Assembly (NCBI GenBank): GCA_013423325.1
Contig: BLJB01000556.1
Coordinates: 1-10,923, forward strand
DNA: 10,923 nt
Direction: 5' to 3'
Source of the DNA: Usnea hakonensis
Taxonomy: Eukaryota; Ascomycota; Lecanoromycetes; Lecanorales; Parmeliaceae
Shown here: in pieces, positions 1-10,410 of the stretch
Position numbering within the stretch: position 1 is the stretch's first letter
Layout of the letters: each line of letters begins with the position of its first letter
Notes under the pieces: generated by a model
Told to the model about the DNA's origin: nothing
Seen by the model: only the letters and a program-made list of their open reading frames with translations
Database searches by the model: none
Position numbers and translations under genes: made by a program

Positions 1-2334
1 CGCCGACTCTTCTATTCTCTAACTTTCGTATCTCTAATCGCCCCCGCCTCTAGAGGCGGGTATGGTCGCTTCTTCGTGCGCCCTTTTTGGGCTTAATAGT
101 CTCCTCTACCCCGAGGGGTAGTCTTGATCGTTAGAGTTATTCGCTAGCTAACTCGAAGCTATTTAATTAGCCGAAGTTAATTATCTACCTTACCGCTATC
201 CGGATCCCTTTAGTTATAATTAGTATTATTTAGAAGTCCCTAGTACCCGCTTCCGTAAATAGTCGTAGTCTATTCTCCCGCGATTTTAGATAGAAGAGGA
301 GGATATATTTAATATTCTATCTTCTCTATCTATATCTATAGTCGGGGTTAATACCTAGAACCCTTATTCTATTAAGGAATACGTTAAGCCCGATTTTACC
401 GCTTCTTATTTAGATAGTAATTAAGCTCTTAGCCTTCCTTAATATCTTATAGTAGTTAAACCTACCGTTATATAAGTTCTCTATCTAGGTAGAGGTTCTC
501 GCTATAATAGAAATTCTTTATTAATATTTTTTCTATTTTTTAGATCTCCGTTCTCGGAGCTAGTCTTATATTTTCTATCTAATAACGTTAATACTCTAAT
601 ATTCCTTAACGTCCCTATATAGATTAATCTAGTTCTTCTTTCTTCTTGTGCTAGTGGCCGCTAGGTCCCAGCTTTTTTCCTTAAGGGCTTTAAGAGCCTA
701 GGCCTCTTTCGTCACCGTAGGTGTAGGCCCTCTTTTCCTTTTCCTGCTTATATAAACCCTTTTTAATATAAAATTCTACCTCCTATATCTATTATTATTT
801 AAAGATAAAAAAATTAAATAGTAGAAAAAGTTATTTAATATAAAAAATAAGATTATTAGAATAAATATTAAATAAAATAATTTAATTATAATAAAAAAAT
901 CTAGGAGCTAATTATAGACTTAAGATAAAATATATTTAAAATAATTAAGAAATTTAAAAAATTAAGGATCCTAAAGAATATCTAAAAAGGGGATAACTAA
1001 AAAAATCTACTTAATTTATATATAATTACTATACTATTACTATTTTACTAATCTAATATATTTATCTAAACTATTAATATTAATAAAAATAAATATTAAT
1101 ACCTTATCTAATATATTAAATCTTATTAAATAAATCTTACTTTCTTTATTTTTTTTATTATAACTAAATACTTCCCCTCTATTACTAGAATATATTTAAC
1201 TATTAATTTATTAGAAGGGCCTCTATAATAATTATTATATAATATAATTTAAGGCGTATATTTTTAATTAGCTCTTTAGATAATATTTTATAATTAAATT
1301 ATTTCGCTAAAATAATTTACTTAAAATCTTATTTAATTTAAATAAACTTACTACTTAATAGAGGCTATAATAATATCCTATAGATTAAGGATCCCTCTTT
1401 CTAATATCTAATAAAAATATATAAATATCAAGTATAAGCTAATTCGCTCTATTAATAGTACCTTTATTAGACCTATAATATAATATTAATTTTATTAAGA
1501 ATATTTAGATTAACCCCTAATAAATTACTTTTTTAATAATAATATTATCTACTCTCTAATAATTCTAGAAGTCTTAGAGTATTATTTATAATTCTATATA
1601 TTATTAGACTACTTTAAATTCTAGATACTAATATCTAATATAATTAAAAAGTATATTATATAATAACTAGATTTTAATAAATAAGGCTAGATTCTAAAAG
1701 ACTTTATACTTTATAGAATTATAGTTATTATTTATAATAGAAATAAAAAATTATAATTTTTAATTTAAAATAATAAATAGTTTTATAGAGATCTTAATTA
1801 GAGATTAAATTTTAAATATATATACTTATTAATAGAGTTCGCTATTATCTATTTAGATCTAAATATAGAGATCTATACCTCTTTTAGACTAGACTAAAAG
1901 ATTTAATATTTAAAGGATTTCTATTTTCTATAATATATTTTTCTATTTAATTAGAATATATTTAGATAGATACTATTAACTAATCTTATATCTATAATTA
2001 TTTATAATACTATATTTATTTCTATTAATAATTAAATCGAACTTATTTAGATTATTATTAATACTAAATAATTTAAACCTTCTAGAATTAAATCCCTCTA
2101 TACGCGTATTAATACTCTAACCCTAAATCTAATAAGCTCGCCTTAGGCTTCTAATCTAGAGCTAGAAAATATTCCTCTATAAACGTATCTAGACTAAAGT
2201 TTAATAATTTATATAGACTTATTTAAGGTTCTTAGTCTAGAGCTAGAAAGTTATCTATAAGTATACTTAGATATAGTTTATCTAAAGCTAGAAAGTTATT
2301 TATAAATATATCTAAACTAAGTTTTAGTAGCTAG
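1..2334 (+). pseudogene. Unidentified RIP-degraded coding relic
   Basis: I do not recognise the product. In the + frame beginning at base 2, after an in-frame TGA near base 125, all stops are TAA or TAG, the kinds RIP makes from CAA, CAG and TGG. That alone is weak evidence because any RIP-mutated frame shows it. Better support is the 3' end, where repeated segments lie 81 and 45 bases apart (27 and 15 codons) and read as acidic, formerly proline-rich repeats. A Lys/Gln-rich, possibly coiled-coil stretch lies about 780-1000. Bases 1140-1380 faintly resemble an LTR-retrotransposon Gag, but I would not rely on it. Two patches (about 1-130 and 640-770) keep CA/TG and are less mutated. The relic is cut at its downstream end by LTR A. 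A minus-strand reading cannot be excluded. Confidence 0.35.
2160..2330 (+). repeat. Degenerate in-frame Pro/Glu-type repeats
   Basis: The core AGCTAGAAA occurs at 2160, 2241 and 2286. The spacings of 81 and 45 bases are both multiples of three. In the + frame the units read as acidic Leu-Glu-Ser/Tyr-Leu peptides. Undoing CCA-to-CTA and CAC-to-TAC changes would make them Pro-Glu-Ser-His-Pro-like, typical of a disordered tail. The units differ by more than RIP alone, so they are old. Confidence 0.5.
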
Positions 2335-2516
2335 TGTTAGGACCGGTACAGAGGTAATATTATGTAGATATATTAAATAAGATAACTAGGTGAGGAGCCT
2401 ATATATAGGAAGGAAGAAGATATAAATATATAGAGAGCTAGGGCGCTAAGCTACTAGTCCTAATTAGGTACCGGCCTTAATAACTATATATTAAGAGGTA
2501 GGGATCGCTCGTAATA
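2335..2516 (-). repeat. LTR of gypsy element A (3' LTR)
   Basis: The 182-bp segment starts TGTTAGGA and ends CTCGTAATA, where the last TA is probably a mutated CA. The start and end match LTR B (5249-5432, 184 bp), and both are followed at once by a C-rich tract. That tract, read on the minus strand, is a polypurine tract, so this is the 3' LTR of an element running right to left. CCGGTAC (2343-2349) and GTACCGG (2468-2474) form an internal inverted pair. The left part keeps some TG/CA (for example near 2350, 2364 and 2391). The five bases before it are GCTAG, a possible target duplication whose partner is not visible. Confidence 0.75.
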
Positions 2517-2532
2517 CTACCCCCCTCCCCCG
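2517..2532 (-). other. Polypurine tract of element A
   Basis: On the minus strand this is a G-run broken by one A directly next to the inner edge of the LTR. It is the expected position and composition of the plus-strand primer of an LTR retrotransposon. LTR B has the same arrangement with nine consecutive C's. Confidence 0.7.
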
Positions 2533-2863
2533 TAGTAGATATATCCTTATAGCTAGTAGAAAAGAAGAAGAAAAGACTCGCTTTATATACTAAAAAAGAC
2601 TCGATTCGTATAATTAAAAGTAAAGAAAGAAGAAATCCGTTAAACTATAAAATTATTCCAAAAATCTACTAATAATAGCTTATATATAGACGATATTAAT
2701 ACCTAATATTACTAATATAATATTATACTATTTAGGGGCTTTAGGAATAAAGTAATTTAACTATAAATTAATAAAATAGTTAATAAAAAGGTATTCTATT
2801 ATAAAATAGCTATTTAATATTCGATTTCTAAGCGGAAAAAAAATCGCTAAATAAAGACTTAAA
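2533..2863 (-). mobile_element. Element A, 3' non-coding interior
   Basis: This stretch has no recognisable coding. Bases about 2761-2860 align by eye with 5531-5637 of element B, including the shared words AATAGTTAATAAAAA, TTTAATATTCGATTT and AAGCGGAAA. It is therefore the region between pol and the polypurine tract of a related gypsy element. The similarity stops at about 2860, where the LINE tail begins, so the rest of A has been displaced out of the window by later insertions. Confidence 0.65.
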
Positions 2864-2873
2864 TTAGATTGGA
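2864..2873 (-). repeat. Pentamer tail of the LINE
   Basis: Two units of the + strand pentamer TTGGA are present, one changed to TTAGA in the way RIP would. Read on the element strand this is TCCAA-TCTAA, the same tail type as the (AATCC)4 tail of the retroposon at 10515-10534. It marks the 3' end and insertion point of the LINE in element A. Confidence 0.6.
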
Positions 2874-3059
2874 ATTTATACTTATATCTATCTAACTATA
2901 TAAAAGATAATTACGGGAATCTCTATAGTAATAGTATAAGAAAAACCTTCGTAATATTACTACTACTAGGGTAAAAAACTTTACTATACTTCTACTTATT
3001 TCTATAGTTTTAAGTCTATATACTATTTTTAACTATTATCCCTTAATACTCTTTATATT

Positions 3060-5248
3060 TATACCCCTTTATTTTCTCTATATTAATACTAGTACCTTTT
3101 AGATTATTTCCCCCCTATATAATTAGTCTTTTATTAGGGAATACTAGTCTAGAAGGCTAAACTAAATTAGTTATCTAGTTAACGCCCTTATTTCTTTTAA
3201 GATAGTTAATATTCTCCGTAAATTACTAGTTCCCGCGAATTCTAGAAGTACTAGTCTAGATTATTCTAGCCTTAAATAGAAGATAAGAATATATTTAGTA
3301 TTTTATTTTAGCTAGCCGTATTTATAGCTAGCTATATAAATATTTAGGATTTTATAATAGAAGAGGAACTATACTAGCCCGATCTTCTTTATTTATATTT
3401 AGATTAGGGCGGAGCTTTCGACTTTTATAAGATTATAGTAAAATATTCTTTTTATTTTCTAATTTTTAAGACCTTAAACTAGTATCCTCTTATTTTTAAA
3501 TATACTTATATAGTAGCCTTTCTATAGAATACATTAAATTATATTATTTTAGCTTTATACTTTTTTTTTTATTATTTCTATCTTCTTTCTTTCTCTCTTT
3601 TTTATATTATATTATTTCTACCCTCTTTTAAAAAGAATTCTTTTAGCTTATAAACTTTTCTCTATTATAGATATTAGAGGTACTTTTATTTTATAATCTT
3701 ATTTTCCTTAAAGTACTTTATAGATATATATATTTCTAATTTTTATAACCTCGTATACGCCTTTAAGAGCTTAGTAATAAAGAACTACTAGATTTAAAAA
3801 GATTTATATAGAGGGAATACTTATTTTTATTTCTAATTTTCTAGTATTTATTACTTTATATACTTTTAAGATATATCTTAGATATTTATTCTAAATTATC
3901 TCTAGTTATCTTTTTAGTATCTTTATTACTTTTTATATATTTACTAAATTATACTAGATAGCTACTATATATATTATTACTAGCTAGATAACGGCCTAAT
4001 ATATTATATATACTTAATTTAGTATTATTTTCTATATCGAGGCTATCGTTATTAATAGTATAAAGTATTAAAATATTATTTTAGCTTTTATCTTTTTAAG
4101 ATAAGGACTCTACCTTAATTTACTATTTATATATAAGTCTAAGATCTATATATTATTTTTTAATTTTATAACTATTATTTTTAGATATATTATAACTTTT
4201 ATATCAAAGCGTTTTAATTTTCTAATAAGATAGACTAGCTCGTATTTTTTAAGGGCGAAGATTACCCTATATATTTTTACTTATTTTAAGTATACTTTAT
4301 AAATTATTTTAAGTATTATATAGTTAGTCTCTATACTCTTCTTATATACTAGTAGATAAATATTATTAATAAAGTCTTTAACTTGAAAGTTTAGCTTTAG
4401 TTTTAAGTACTTTTTAATAAGTAGTATATTAAAGAATAGAAATAATATAGAGAATATTAAAAACTCTTATAAGATCTTTATTTTTATTAGTTCTATCTCG
4501 CTTATTTTCTATTTTAGTATTATTAATATTACTCTCTTTATAAAAAAGCTCGATATCTAGTTTATTATTTAGAGAAAGATCCCTTTAGATTTAAAATTAT
4601 AGAGGAGCCGTTTATAGAATATATTATTAAATATCTCTATTATATTTAGAGAGAGTAGATTACTTATATATTATTTACTACTACTCTAAATTATATATAT
4701 TATTTACTACTACTCTAAATTATATATATTATATTTACTATTATTTTTAAGATTATTTTAGTAGATTACTCTCTCTATATATCTATTTATTTTAAGGGGA
4801 GAAAGTTATATTTTTTTATATAATTACTAAATCTTTTAGTTATAACTATTTTAAGAGCCTTCCCTAAAGTACTTAATAAGGTAATTAATTAATATAACTT
4901 TAATTTAAAATAGTCTTTTTTATTTAATTTATAAAGAATTATTATATTAGTAACTTTAAACTTTCTTAAATAGTAGTCTAGATCTATATATATCTAAAAG
5001 AGTTTAATAAGCTATAAAAGGGCCTCTCTAGTAATTAGTTTTAGAAATCTATTTAGTATTCTATTTATTCCTAGTACTTTATTCTATTTAAGATAAAAGA
5101 TAGCTACCTTTATCTCTTTCTTTATTAATTCTATAATTATCTCGGCTAGGTCTAGATAGACTATATTCTCGATATTAATAAGATCTATTTATAGAGGGGG
5201 AGGGAAGAATATTCTTTAAAATATCTTTATTTTATTTTTAAATAATTT
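3060..5248 (-). pseudogene. LINE ORF2 relic: reverse transcriptase and C-terminal domain
   Basis: Read on the minus strand with TAA/TAG taken as mutated Gln/Trp codons, the Tad/CgT1 order is clear. A Pro-rich lead (PPPLQIDL) at about 5180-5210 is followed by the start of the reverse transcriptase (4780-5150, KxLGKALKIVITKR). The FADD box reads FINN at 4362-4373, so both catalytic Asp have become Asn. The thumb region follows (KYELVYLIRKLKRFD, about 4190-4260), then the C-terminal region (SSALIQIQ-KKIGL, about 3370-3420; FAGTSNLRRIL, about 3200-3240). I saw no RNase H domain. Frames shift in places, notably at the 29-bp duplication at 4672-4729. The product would have copied its own RNA at a nicked target; this copy is dead. 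The start is outside, cut by LTR B, and the stop is uncertain. Confidence 0.8.
4672..4729. repeat. 29-bp direct tandem duplication within the LINE
   Basis: The segment starting TATTTACTACTACTC at 4672 is repeated exactly with a period of 29 bases from 4701, with a decayed partial third copy to about 4751. Twenty-nine is not a multiple of three, so it breaks the reverse transcriptase frame. It lies where the conserved block before the catalytic Asp residues should be. Confidence 0.8.
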
Positions 5249-5432
5249 TGTTAGGACTGCAACTAGACATATGTTAATAGTAGTATATAACGAAGATTCA
5301 ATTGATAAGGAGGTAAAATCTATATATAGATATAAGAAAGATATATAGGTAGAGAGGTACTAAGGCGCTAAACTCGAATAGAAAAAAGATTATATATCTC
5401 CTTTAGCCCTATAAGTAGTTATACTCGTAATA
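5249..5432 (-). repeat. LTR of gypsy element B (3' LTR)
   Basis: The 184-bp segment starts TGTTAGGA and ends CTCGTAATA as LTR A does, and is followed by a nine-C run. Similarity to LTR A is clear at both ends and patchy in between, so A and B are related families or old copies. The first ~60 bp keep several TG and CA steps (GACTGCAACTAGACATATG), while the remainder lacks them, so RIP damage is uneven within this one LTR. Confidence 0.75.
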
Positions 5433-5444
5433 TTACCCCCCCCC
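5433..5444 (-). other. Polypurine tract of element B
   Basis: Nine consecutive C's on the + strand (5436-5444) form a G-run on the element strand, directly beside the LTR inner edge. This is the plus-strand DNA priming site expected for an LTR retrotransposon. Confidence 0.7.
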
Positions 5445-6018
5445 TTTAGAAGGTATATTTATATACCTTAATAGACTATATCTATTATATATATAATATT
5501 ATATCTTTTTAGGGATTTCGATATAAAGCGATTTAGTTATAGATTAGTAAAATAGTTAATAAAAAAGGTATTTTAATATAGAATAATAATTTAATATTCG
5601 ATTTAGAAGCGGAAAGAAAATTATTAAATAAAGGCTTTCTATTAGCTAGATATTATTAAGCTAAATCGAGCTAAATCTAACCTTAATTATAAAGCCTTAT
5701 TTATAAACTTTCTCTAAAGAAATAGGGTTAAATATCGGAAAGTAATTTTAATATAGGCCACTATTAATAATAGTAATACTCTAGGGGTAATATTAATAGT
5801 ATCGGAGGATATTTAGATATATATTAATAATAAGAGTATATATAATAGGCCTTATTTAATATAGATATTAAGAAGTTAGAGCCTTTAGTAGTTTCTTTTT
5901 AGATTATAATTTACTAAAAAGGATCTATATAATTTAAATCTATAAAAGTAGTTAAATAGTATAATATCTAAAATATTACTAAATTAAAACTACTTTAATA
6001 GGGCTAAATTTTATATTA
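5445..6018 (-). mobile_element. Element B, 3' non-coding interior with hairpin
   Basis: About 570 bp between the chromodomain and the polypurine tract hold no recognisable domain. A perfect 9-bp inverted repeat with a 2-base loop lies at 5450-5469 (AAGGTATAT / ATATACCTT), beside the polypurine tract. Bases 5531-5637 are shared with element A (about 2761-2860), which makes this the best conserved non-coding block between the two elements. Confidence 0.55.
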
Positions 6019-9000
6019 ATAAGTAACCTTTAGATATCGCTTATAGAACTCTTTAATAATTTCTTTAATATTATTAAACTCTCTTTTATTTATATAATAC
6101 TATTTATTATCTTTTAATATATCTATCTATTTAACTTTATACTATAGACGGCTATAGTAGTGGTAAGAGTTTAGTATATTATTAATATTCTACTCGTTAC
6201 TCTTTAATAAGATTTTCGGCTTTAGTAGAGATCTCTACTATTCTAAAAAAAAGTTATCGAGATACTTCTAAAAATATTATAGATAAAATATATTATAGAT
6301 CTACTATATATAAGGGAGATCTAGGTAGTAGATAATACTAATTTACTAGATAATCTTATAGGGATCTAGTTATTTATCCTGTAGATCCTTATAGAGCCTT
6401 ATTATATTAATATATTTAAAAGATAATTAAATTTTATTATTAATATTAAATAAGACTTTTTTATAATATTTATTTACTTATCTTTCTATCGCGATTTAAG
6501 AGGCCTCTAAGTATTTCTTATTATATTCTAGGATCTCTTTTATCCTCTTAATAATATCTTTAACTTTTAAGATTTATAGTCTTTCCCTTATAATTTTATA
6601 ATCTATTATATTAGAATTAAAGTTTATATAGGGGTTAAATCCTTTATTTATAAAGAAAAAAGTAAGAGAGGTAGATAAAATTATATTATTATTATTAGTA
6701 AACTTTATTATAAGGACTTATTTAATCTAATTATTTTATATATAATTATAAAAGATATAAAGATCTTTTTTAATATTCTAATTTACTCTCTTAATCTATC
6801 TATCTATCTAAGGGTAGTAAGTAGTTAAAAGGTTAACTTAGATTCTAAATCTTTTATATAGACTTTTCTATAAGATAAATATAAACTATAATACTCTATT
6901 AAATATAATAGAGTTTAGAAGTCTATAAAGATAATAAAGATTCTATAATAAAACCTAGATTAATAATTTAATTAAAGTACTATTATTACTCTAAAAGTAT
7001 AATATATAATATCTCTTCTTTATAAGATAGTAGATAAGAGTATATATAGTATTAAAACCTTCTAAAAAAAAAAGGCTAATAATAAAATCTATAAATATAT
7101 CTTATTAATAAGCTTATAGAATTAATAATAATACTAGTAATCTATTTATTTTACTCTAAGGCGATTTACTATATTAATAGTTATAATAATTAGTAATATA
7201 TTACTTAATTATTACTATATAGCTAGGCTAATAATAGTATTATTATAGAAGATCTACTATTTATCTTATCTTAGAATAACTACTCGAAGGTTAATTATAG
7301 ATCTCGTTAAGTACTAAGATATATAGGGAGTCTAGAACCTATAATAAACCTCTTTTAAAAAGAGCTCTATCTATTACTTAATATTATTTAAATTTAATTC
7401 TATATAATTTATAAGTATTATTAATAACTACGTCTTTATACTTCTAATATTTAAGGTCATCTTTATTAGTTTAATAAATATATTTAAATAGGCCCGCTTC
7501 CTCCTCCGTAATATAAATATTAATATAATCTAGTATTAAAATTATCTAATATTATTAATATAGTCTCTTATCCTTCTAATTTATAAGGCGAGTATTTATT
7601 ATTCTAATAAAAATATCTACCTTTAAGTTACTTTTATCTATATAGAAAATTATTTAGAAATTAAACTTAAATAGAATATTTAAATAATAAGCTTAATAGT
7701 AAGTAAGCTTCTTATTTTTTATAAAGATCTTTAGGGCCTAATAATCTATAAAGATCTAAATAGATAAATTAGTATATTTAAATTTAAAGTACTAATATTT
7801 AAAATATCTTATAATAGCTAGTAACTCTTTATTATATATATAATAGTTATACTTTATAGAGACTATTATTTTACTATAGAAAATTATTAAATAGAATATA
7901 TCCTTATTATTATATTAGAATAGTATTCTATTAATAATAAAATTAGAAGTATTAATCTCGAGTATAATCTATCTTTTTAAATTAAAATACTTTAGTACTA
8001 GAGTATTAATAATTTATTTTTTAAGACTTTTAAAGGCTTCTAAGTAAGCCTTATTCTATATAAATAAGGTATCTTTTTTAGTAAGTTATATTAAGAGCTT
8101 TACTAGCTTTAAGAACTTATAAATAAAATATTTATAAAAGTTAATAAATCCGATAAATCCTTATATCTCTTTTAGATTTATAGGAGGAGATTATTTAATA
8201 ATAGCTTCTATCTTTTTAAAATCTATTCGAAACCCTTTATCTAATATAATAATATCTAGAAAGATTATTTCTTTTATATTAAATTTATATTTTTTAATAT
8301 CTATTTATAAATTTATATCTTAAAGGCGAGAAAGTACTTTTTAAATATAGTTTTAATACTTCTTCCTTAATTTACTATAGATAAGAATATTATTAAAATA
8401 TATCTAATAAAAATAATCTAGAAATTTCTATAATATCTTATTAATATATTATTAAAAAGAGTTTAGTCTATTAGTTAATCTAAATAAAAGGACTTTATAT
8501 TTATATAATTCTTAAATTATTATAAAAATAGTTAAATCTTTACTTTTAGAATCTATTTTAAACTTATTAAATATTATAATAATATCTAAGCGAGTAAGAT
8601 ATTTATAGTTTATAATTTTTCTAATAACCTCCTCTATAAGAGAAAGGGGATATTAATTATATTTAATAAAAATATTTAGCTTTTAATAATCTATATAAAA
8701 TTATAAATTACTATTAGATTTTAATATAAAGAGGATTAATAATATATAAGAAGTTTTACTAGATATAATAAATCCTTTAAAGAGATTTTTAGTAAGATAC
8801 TTTTTAATTTACTATATTTTATATAGAGATATATAATATACTCTACTTTATAAAGATTTTATATTAGAAATAAACTTAATTTTATAATTATAAAACTAGT
8901 AAAAAGGGAGTTTATTAATTTAAATATAATTAAAAATATCTTAAAAGTTCTAATACTTAAAAGAAAGCTTTTTCTAAATTATTTTAAAATCTATTTTAAA

Positions 9001-9283
9001 CGCTTCTATAGCGTTTACTTTTAAGATATCTAGATAGTCCTTCTAATTAATTAGAATAAGGGCGTTAATATCTTCTATAAATATAATAAATAGTTATATT
9101 TTTTTAGCCCTTATCTAGTAAGTAAGAAAGTTAAAAGTATTTATATTTATATTATATATAATAAAAGACTCTTTTTCTATTAAGAATTATTCCCTTTAGA
9201 GAACTCTAGAGATAAATAAAATAAACGAGATTTTAATAATTTATATTTTTAGATTAGTCTTATTATTAATAAAAAAGATTATT
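6019..9283 (-). pseudogene. Chromovirus pol relic: RT, RNase H, integrase, chromodomain
   Basis: Read on the minus strand with RIP stops as Gln/Trp, the domains in order are as follows. A linker at about 8850-9283 follows the protease. The reverse transcriptase (about 8230-8800) has a box reading LLFRLTN near 8470-8490 (usual PFGLTN) and the active site YxDD as YFNN at 8389-8400. RNase H (about 7750-8000) has NTSNF in place of the usual TDASN start and YNKELLAI. The integrase zinc region near 7200 ends in a mutated HHCC pair (NYYNYQYSKSP). The integrase core (about 6640-7150) has NSIIFNRVLQF for the D-x-GPQF block. The C-terminal chromodomain (about 6020-6200) includes SRLQYKVK and a later EIIKEFYKRY. 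The protein would copy and integrate the element; chromodomains of this class guide integration to heterochromatin. Catalytic Asp are changed to Asn and stops are many, so it is dead. Confidence 0.88.
9271..9283 (+). repeat. Target-site duplication, left copy
   Basis: The 13 bases AAAAAAGATTATT recur exactly at 10535-10547 on the other side of the retroposon. Removing the insert and one copy joins the chromovirus protease frame to the protease-RT linker without a break, which confirms the target. The A-run fits LINE-type target-primed integration. Confidence 0.9.
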
Positions 9284-10410
9284 GGCCGGCGACGAGATCC
9301 AGCTGTACGCGCTGCCGGCTACGAACCTGCTACCATCGTGTGCGATGTGAAGGTCGCCGTCGTACACGGTATATAGTAGAGCCAAGTGATCTCAGGGTAC
9401 GACGCGTAAAGGAGATAGGATAGAAAATAGCAAGATAAAGCGATAGAGATAAGATACGTCCCTATTATAAGTAGAGTATTTAATCAGAAACACAGCTACA
9501 CTATTAGTAAAGTCGATATAATACTACTTAATCGGACGCCGAACGCGTAGAACCTTCCTATAATAATACGTAGAGAGCACTAGGTAGCTTAGGTAGAAAG
9601 CGTATCAGCTAATAGGATTAGTTACCCTAGATACGTAGGGATAATAGCCTAGTCCCGGTACGACCGGTGGGATACGAGATATCCACTTCCTCCCACGAGC
9701 CCATTCGAAGCGTAGCTATTAGCAAAGATACAATTCTATCTCCATCTCTAGATACGCGTACCTATCAATAACTCTACCTACTCACAGAGCTAGCGCGATA
9801 TATTCACCGCTAAGTATTCTCCTCTATATACCTACGGGTAGTAATACTACAAAAGGAACCGGTATCCTATACCCGAAGTAAAAAGACCTTATAGGACCTC
9901 GCTTACCCAGTACAGAGTTTTCACGTATAGAATACTAAGACTCTTAGCGCGTTATATAAATACGAAGGCCCGTGTTTCTTCGTACCGATAGCCCTCCGAG
10001 AGTTAACTCGATAAGGACCGCAGAATTTAGTAGCAATCGATTAATCTAAACTTCGTATCCGTACCGTATTACTATTACCTACTCTAGCAGGGTCTCTCCC
10101 TATCAGACTCGGTATAGGGCTAAGACGCCGGCCTTTTTTCCTCGGCGACAGGCGCTCACGGATTAGAACAAGCTGGGAATAAGGGCCAGTAACCGAACTC
10201 GTAGATAAATACTCTACGAGGAATACTAATCACCCTACGGGGACACGGGCGTTATTCGGCCTACCTATATTCTTACTAATAGTCAAGTTGTTTTTTTTCT
10301 TAGAAAGGATACTAAAGCGTATAGCGACCTAGCGTGCATATACAATTCGTGGAAGTTATCGAAGGTGGTATACAGAACTCGATATTTGCAGGATACCATA
10401 ACAGAAGAAA

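Larger units (their letters stand above)
2864..5248 (-). mobile_element. Tad-clade LINE (non-LTR retrotransposon), truncated
   Basis: The element runs right to left. Its 3' end at 2864-2873 is a short pentamer tail (TTAGA TTGGA on the + strand), followed by about 190 bp of 3' UTR and then the ORF2 relic. Bases 2874-2989 are homologous to the unmutated 3' end of the retroposon at 10411-10514. The upstream end is lost where LTR B begins at 5249. At that point the frame still reads as the segment just before the reverse transcriptase domain, so endonuclease, ORF1 and 5' UTR are not in the window. The LINE sits in the 3' non-coding region of element A. Confidence 0.85.

Noticed and set aside
1..780. 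Minus-strand coding reading of the relic
   Set aside because: It is arginine-rich with RIP-type stops and cannot be fully excluded, but the in-frame repeat spacing downstream and the smoother + frame made + the better choice.
3549..3605. Pyrimidine-rich T/C run as a terminator or origin
   Set aside because: On the minus strand it is the Lys/Arg-rich linker of the LINE ORF2 relic, so no separate function is needed.
2335..5432. The two LTRs as the pair of one 3.1-kb element
   Set aside because: Both LTRs are followed on the right by a polypurine-tract complement and by homologous 3' interior. Each is therefore the 3' LTR of a separate element, and the LINE lies between them.
780..9280. Very AT-rich sequence as mitochondrial or plasmid DNA
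   Set aside because: CA and TG are specifically depleted while CG and GC-rich words survive, and nuclear retrotransposons with LTRs and target duplications fill the region. RIP explains it better.
9322..9332. Box-B-like word GGTTCGTAGCC on the minus strand, hinting at a tRNA-derived SINE
   Set aside because: It is on the strand opposite to the element, has a mismatch at a key position, and no box A at a proper distance was found.
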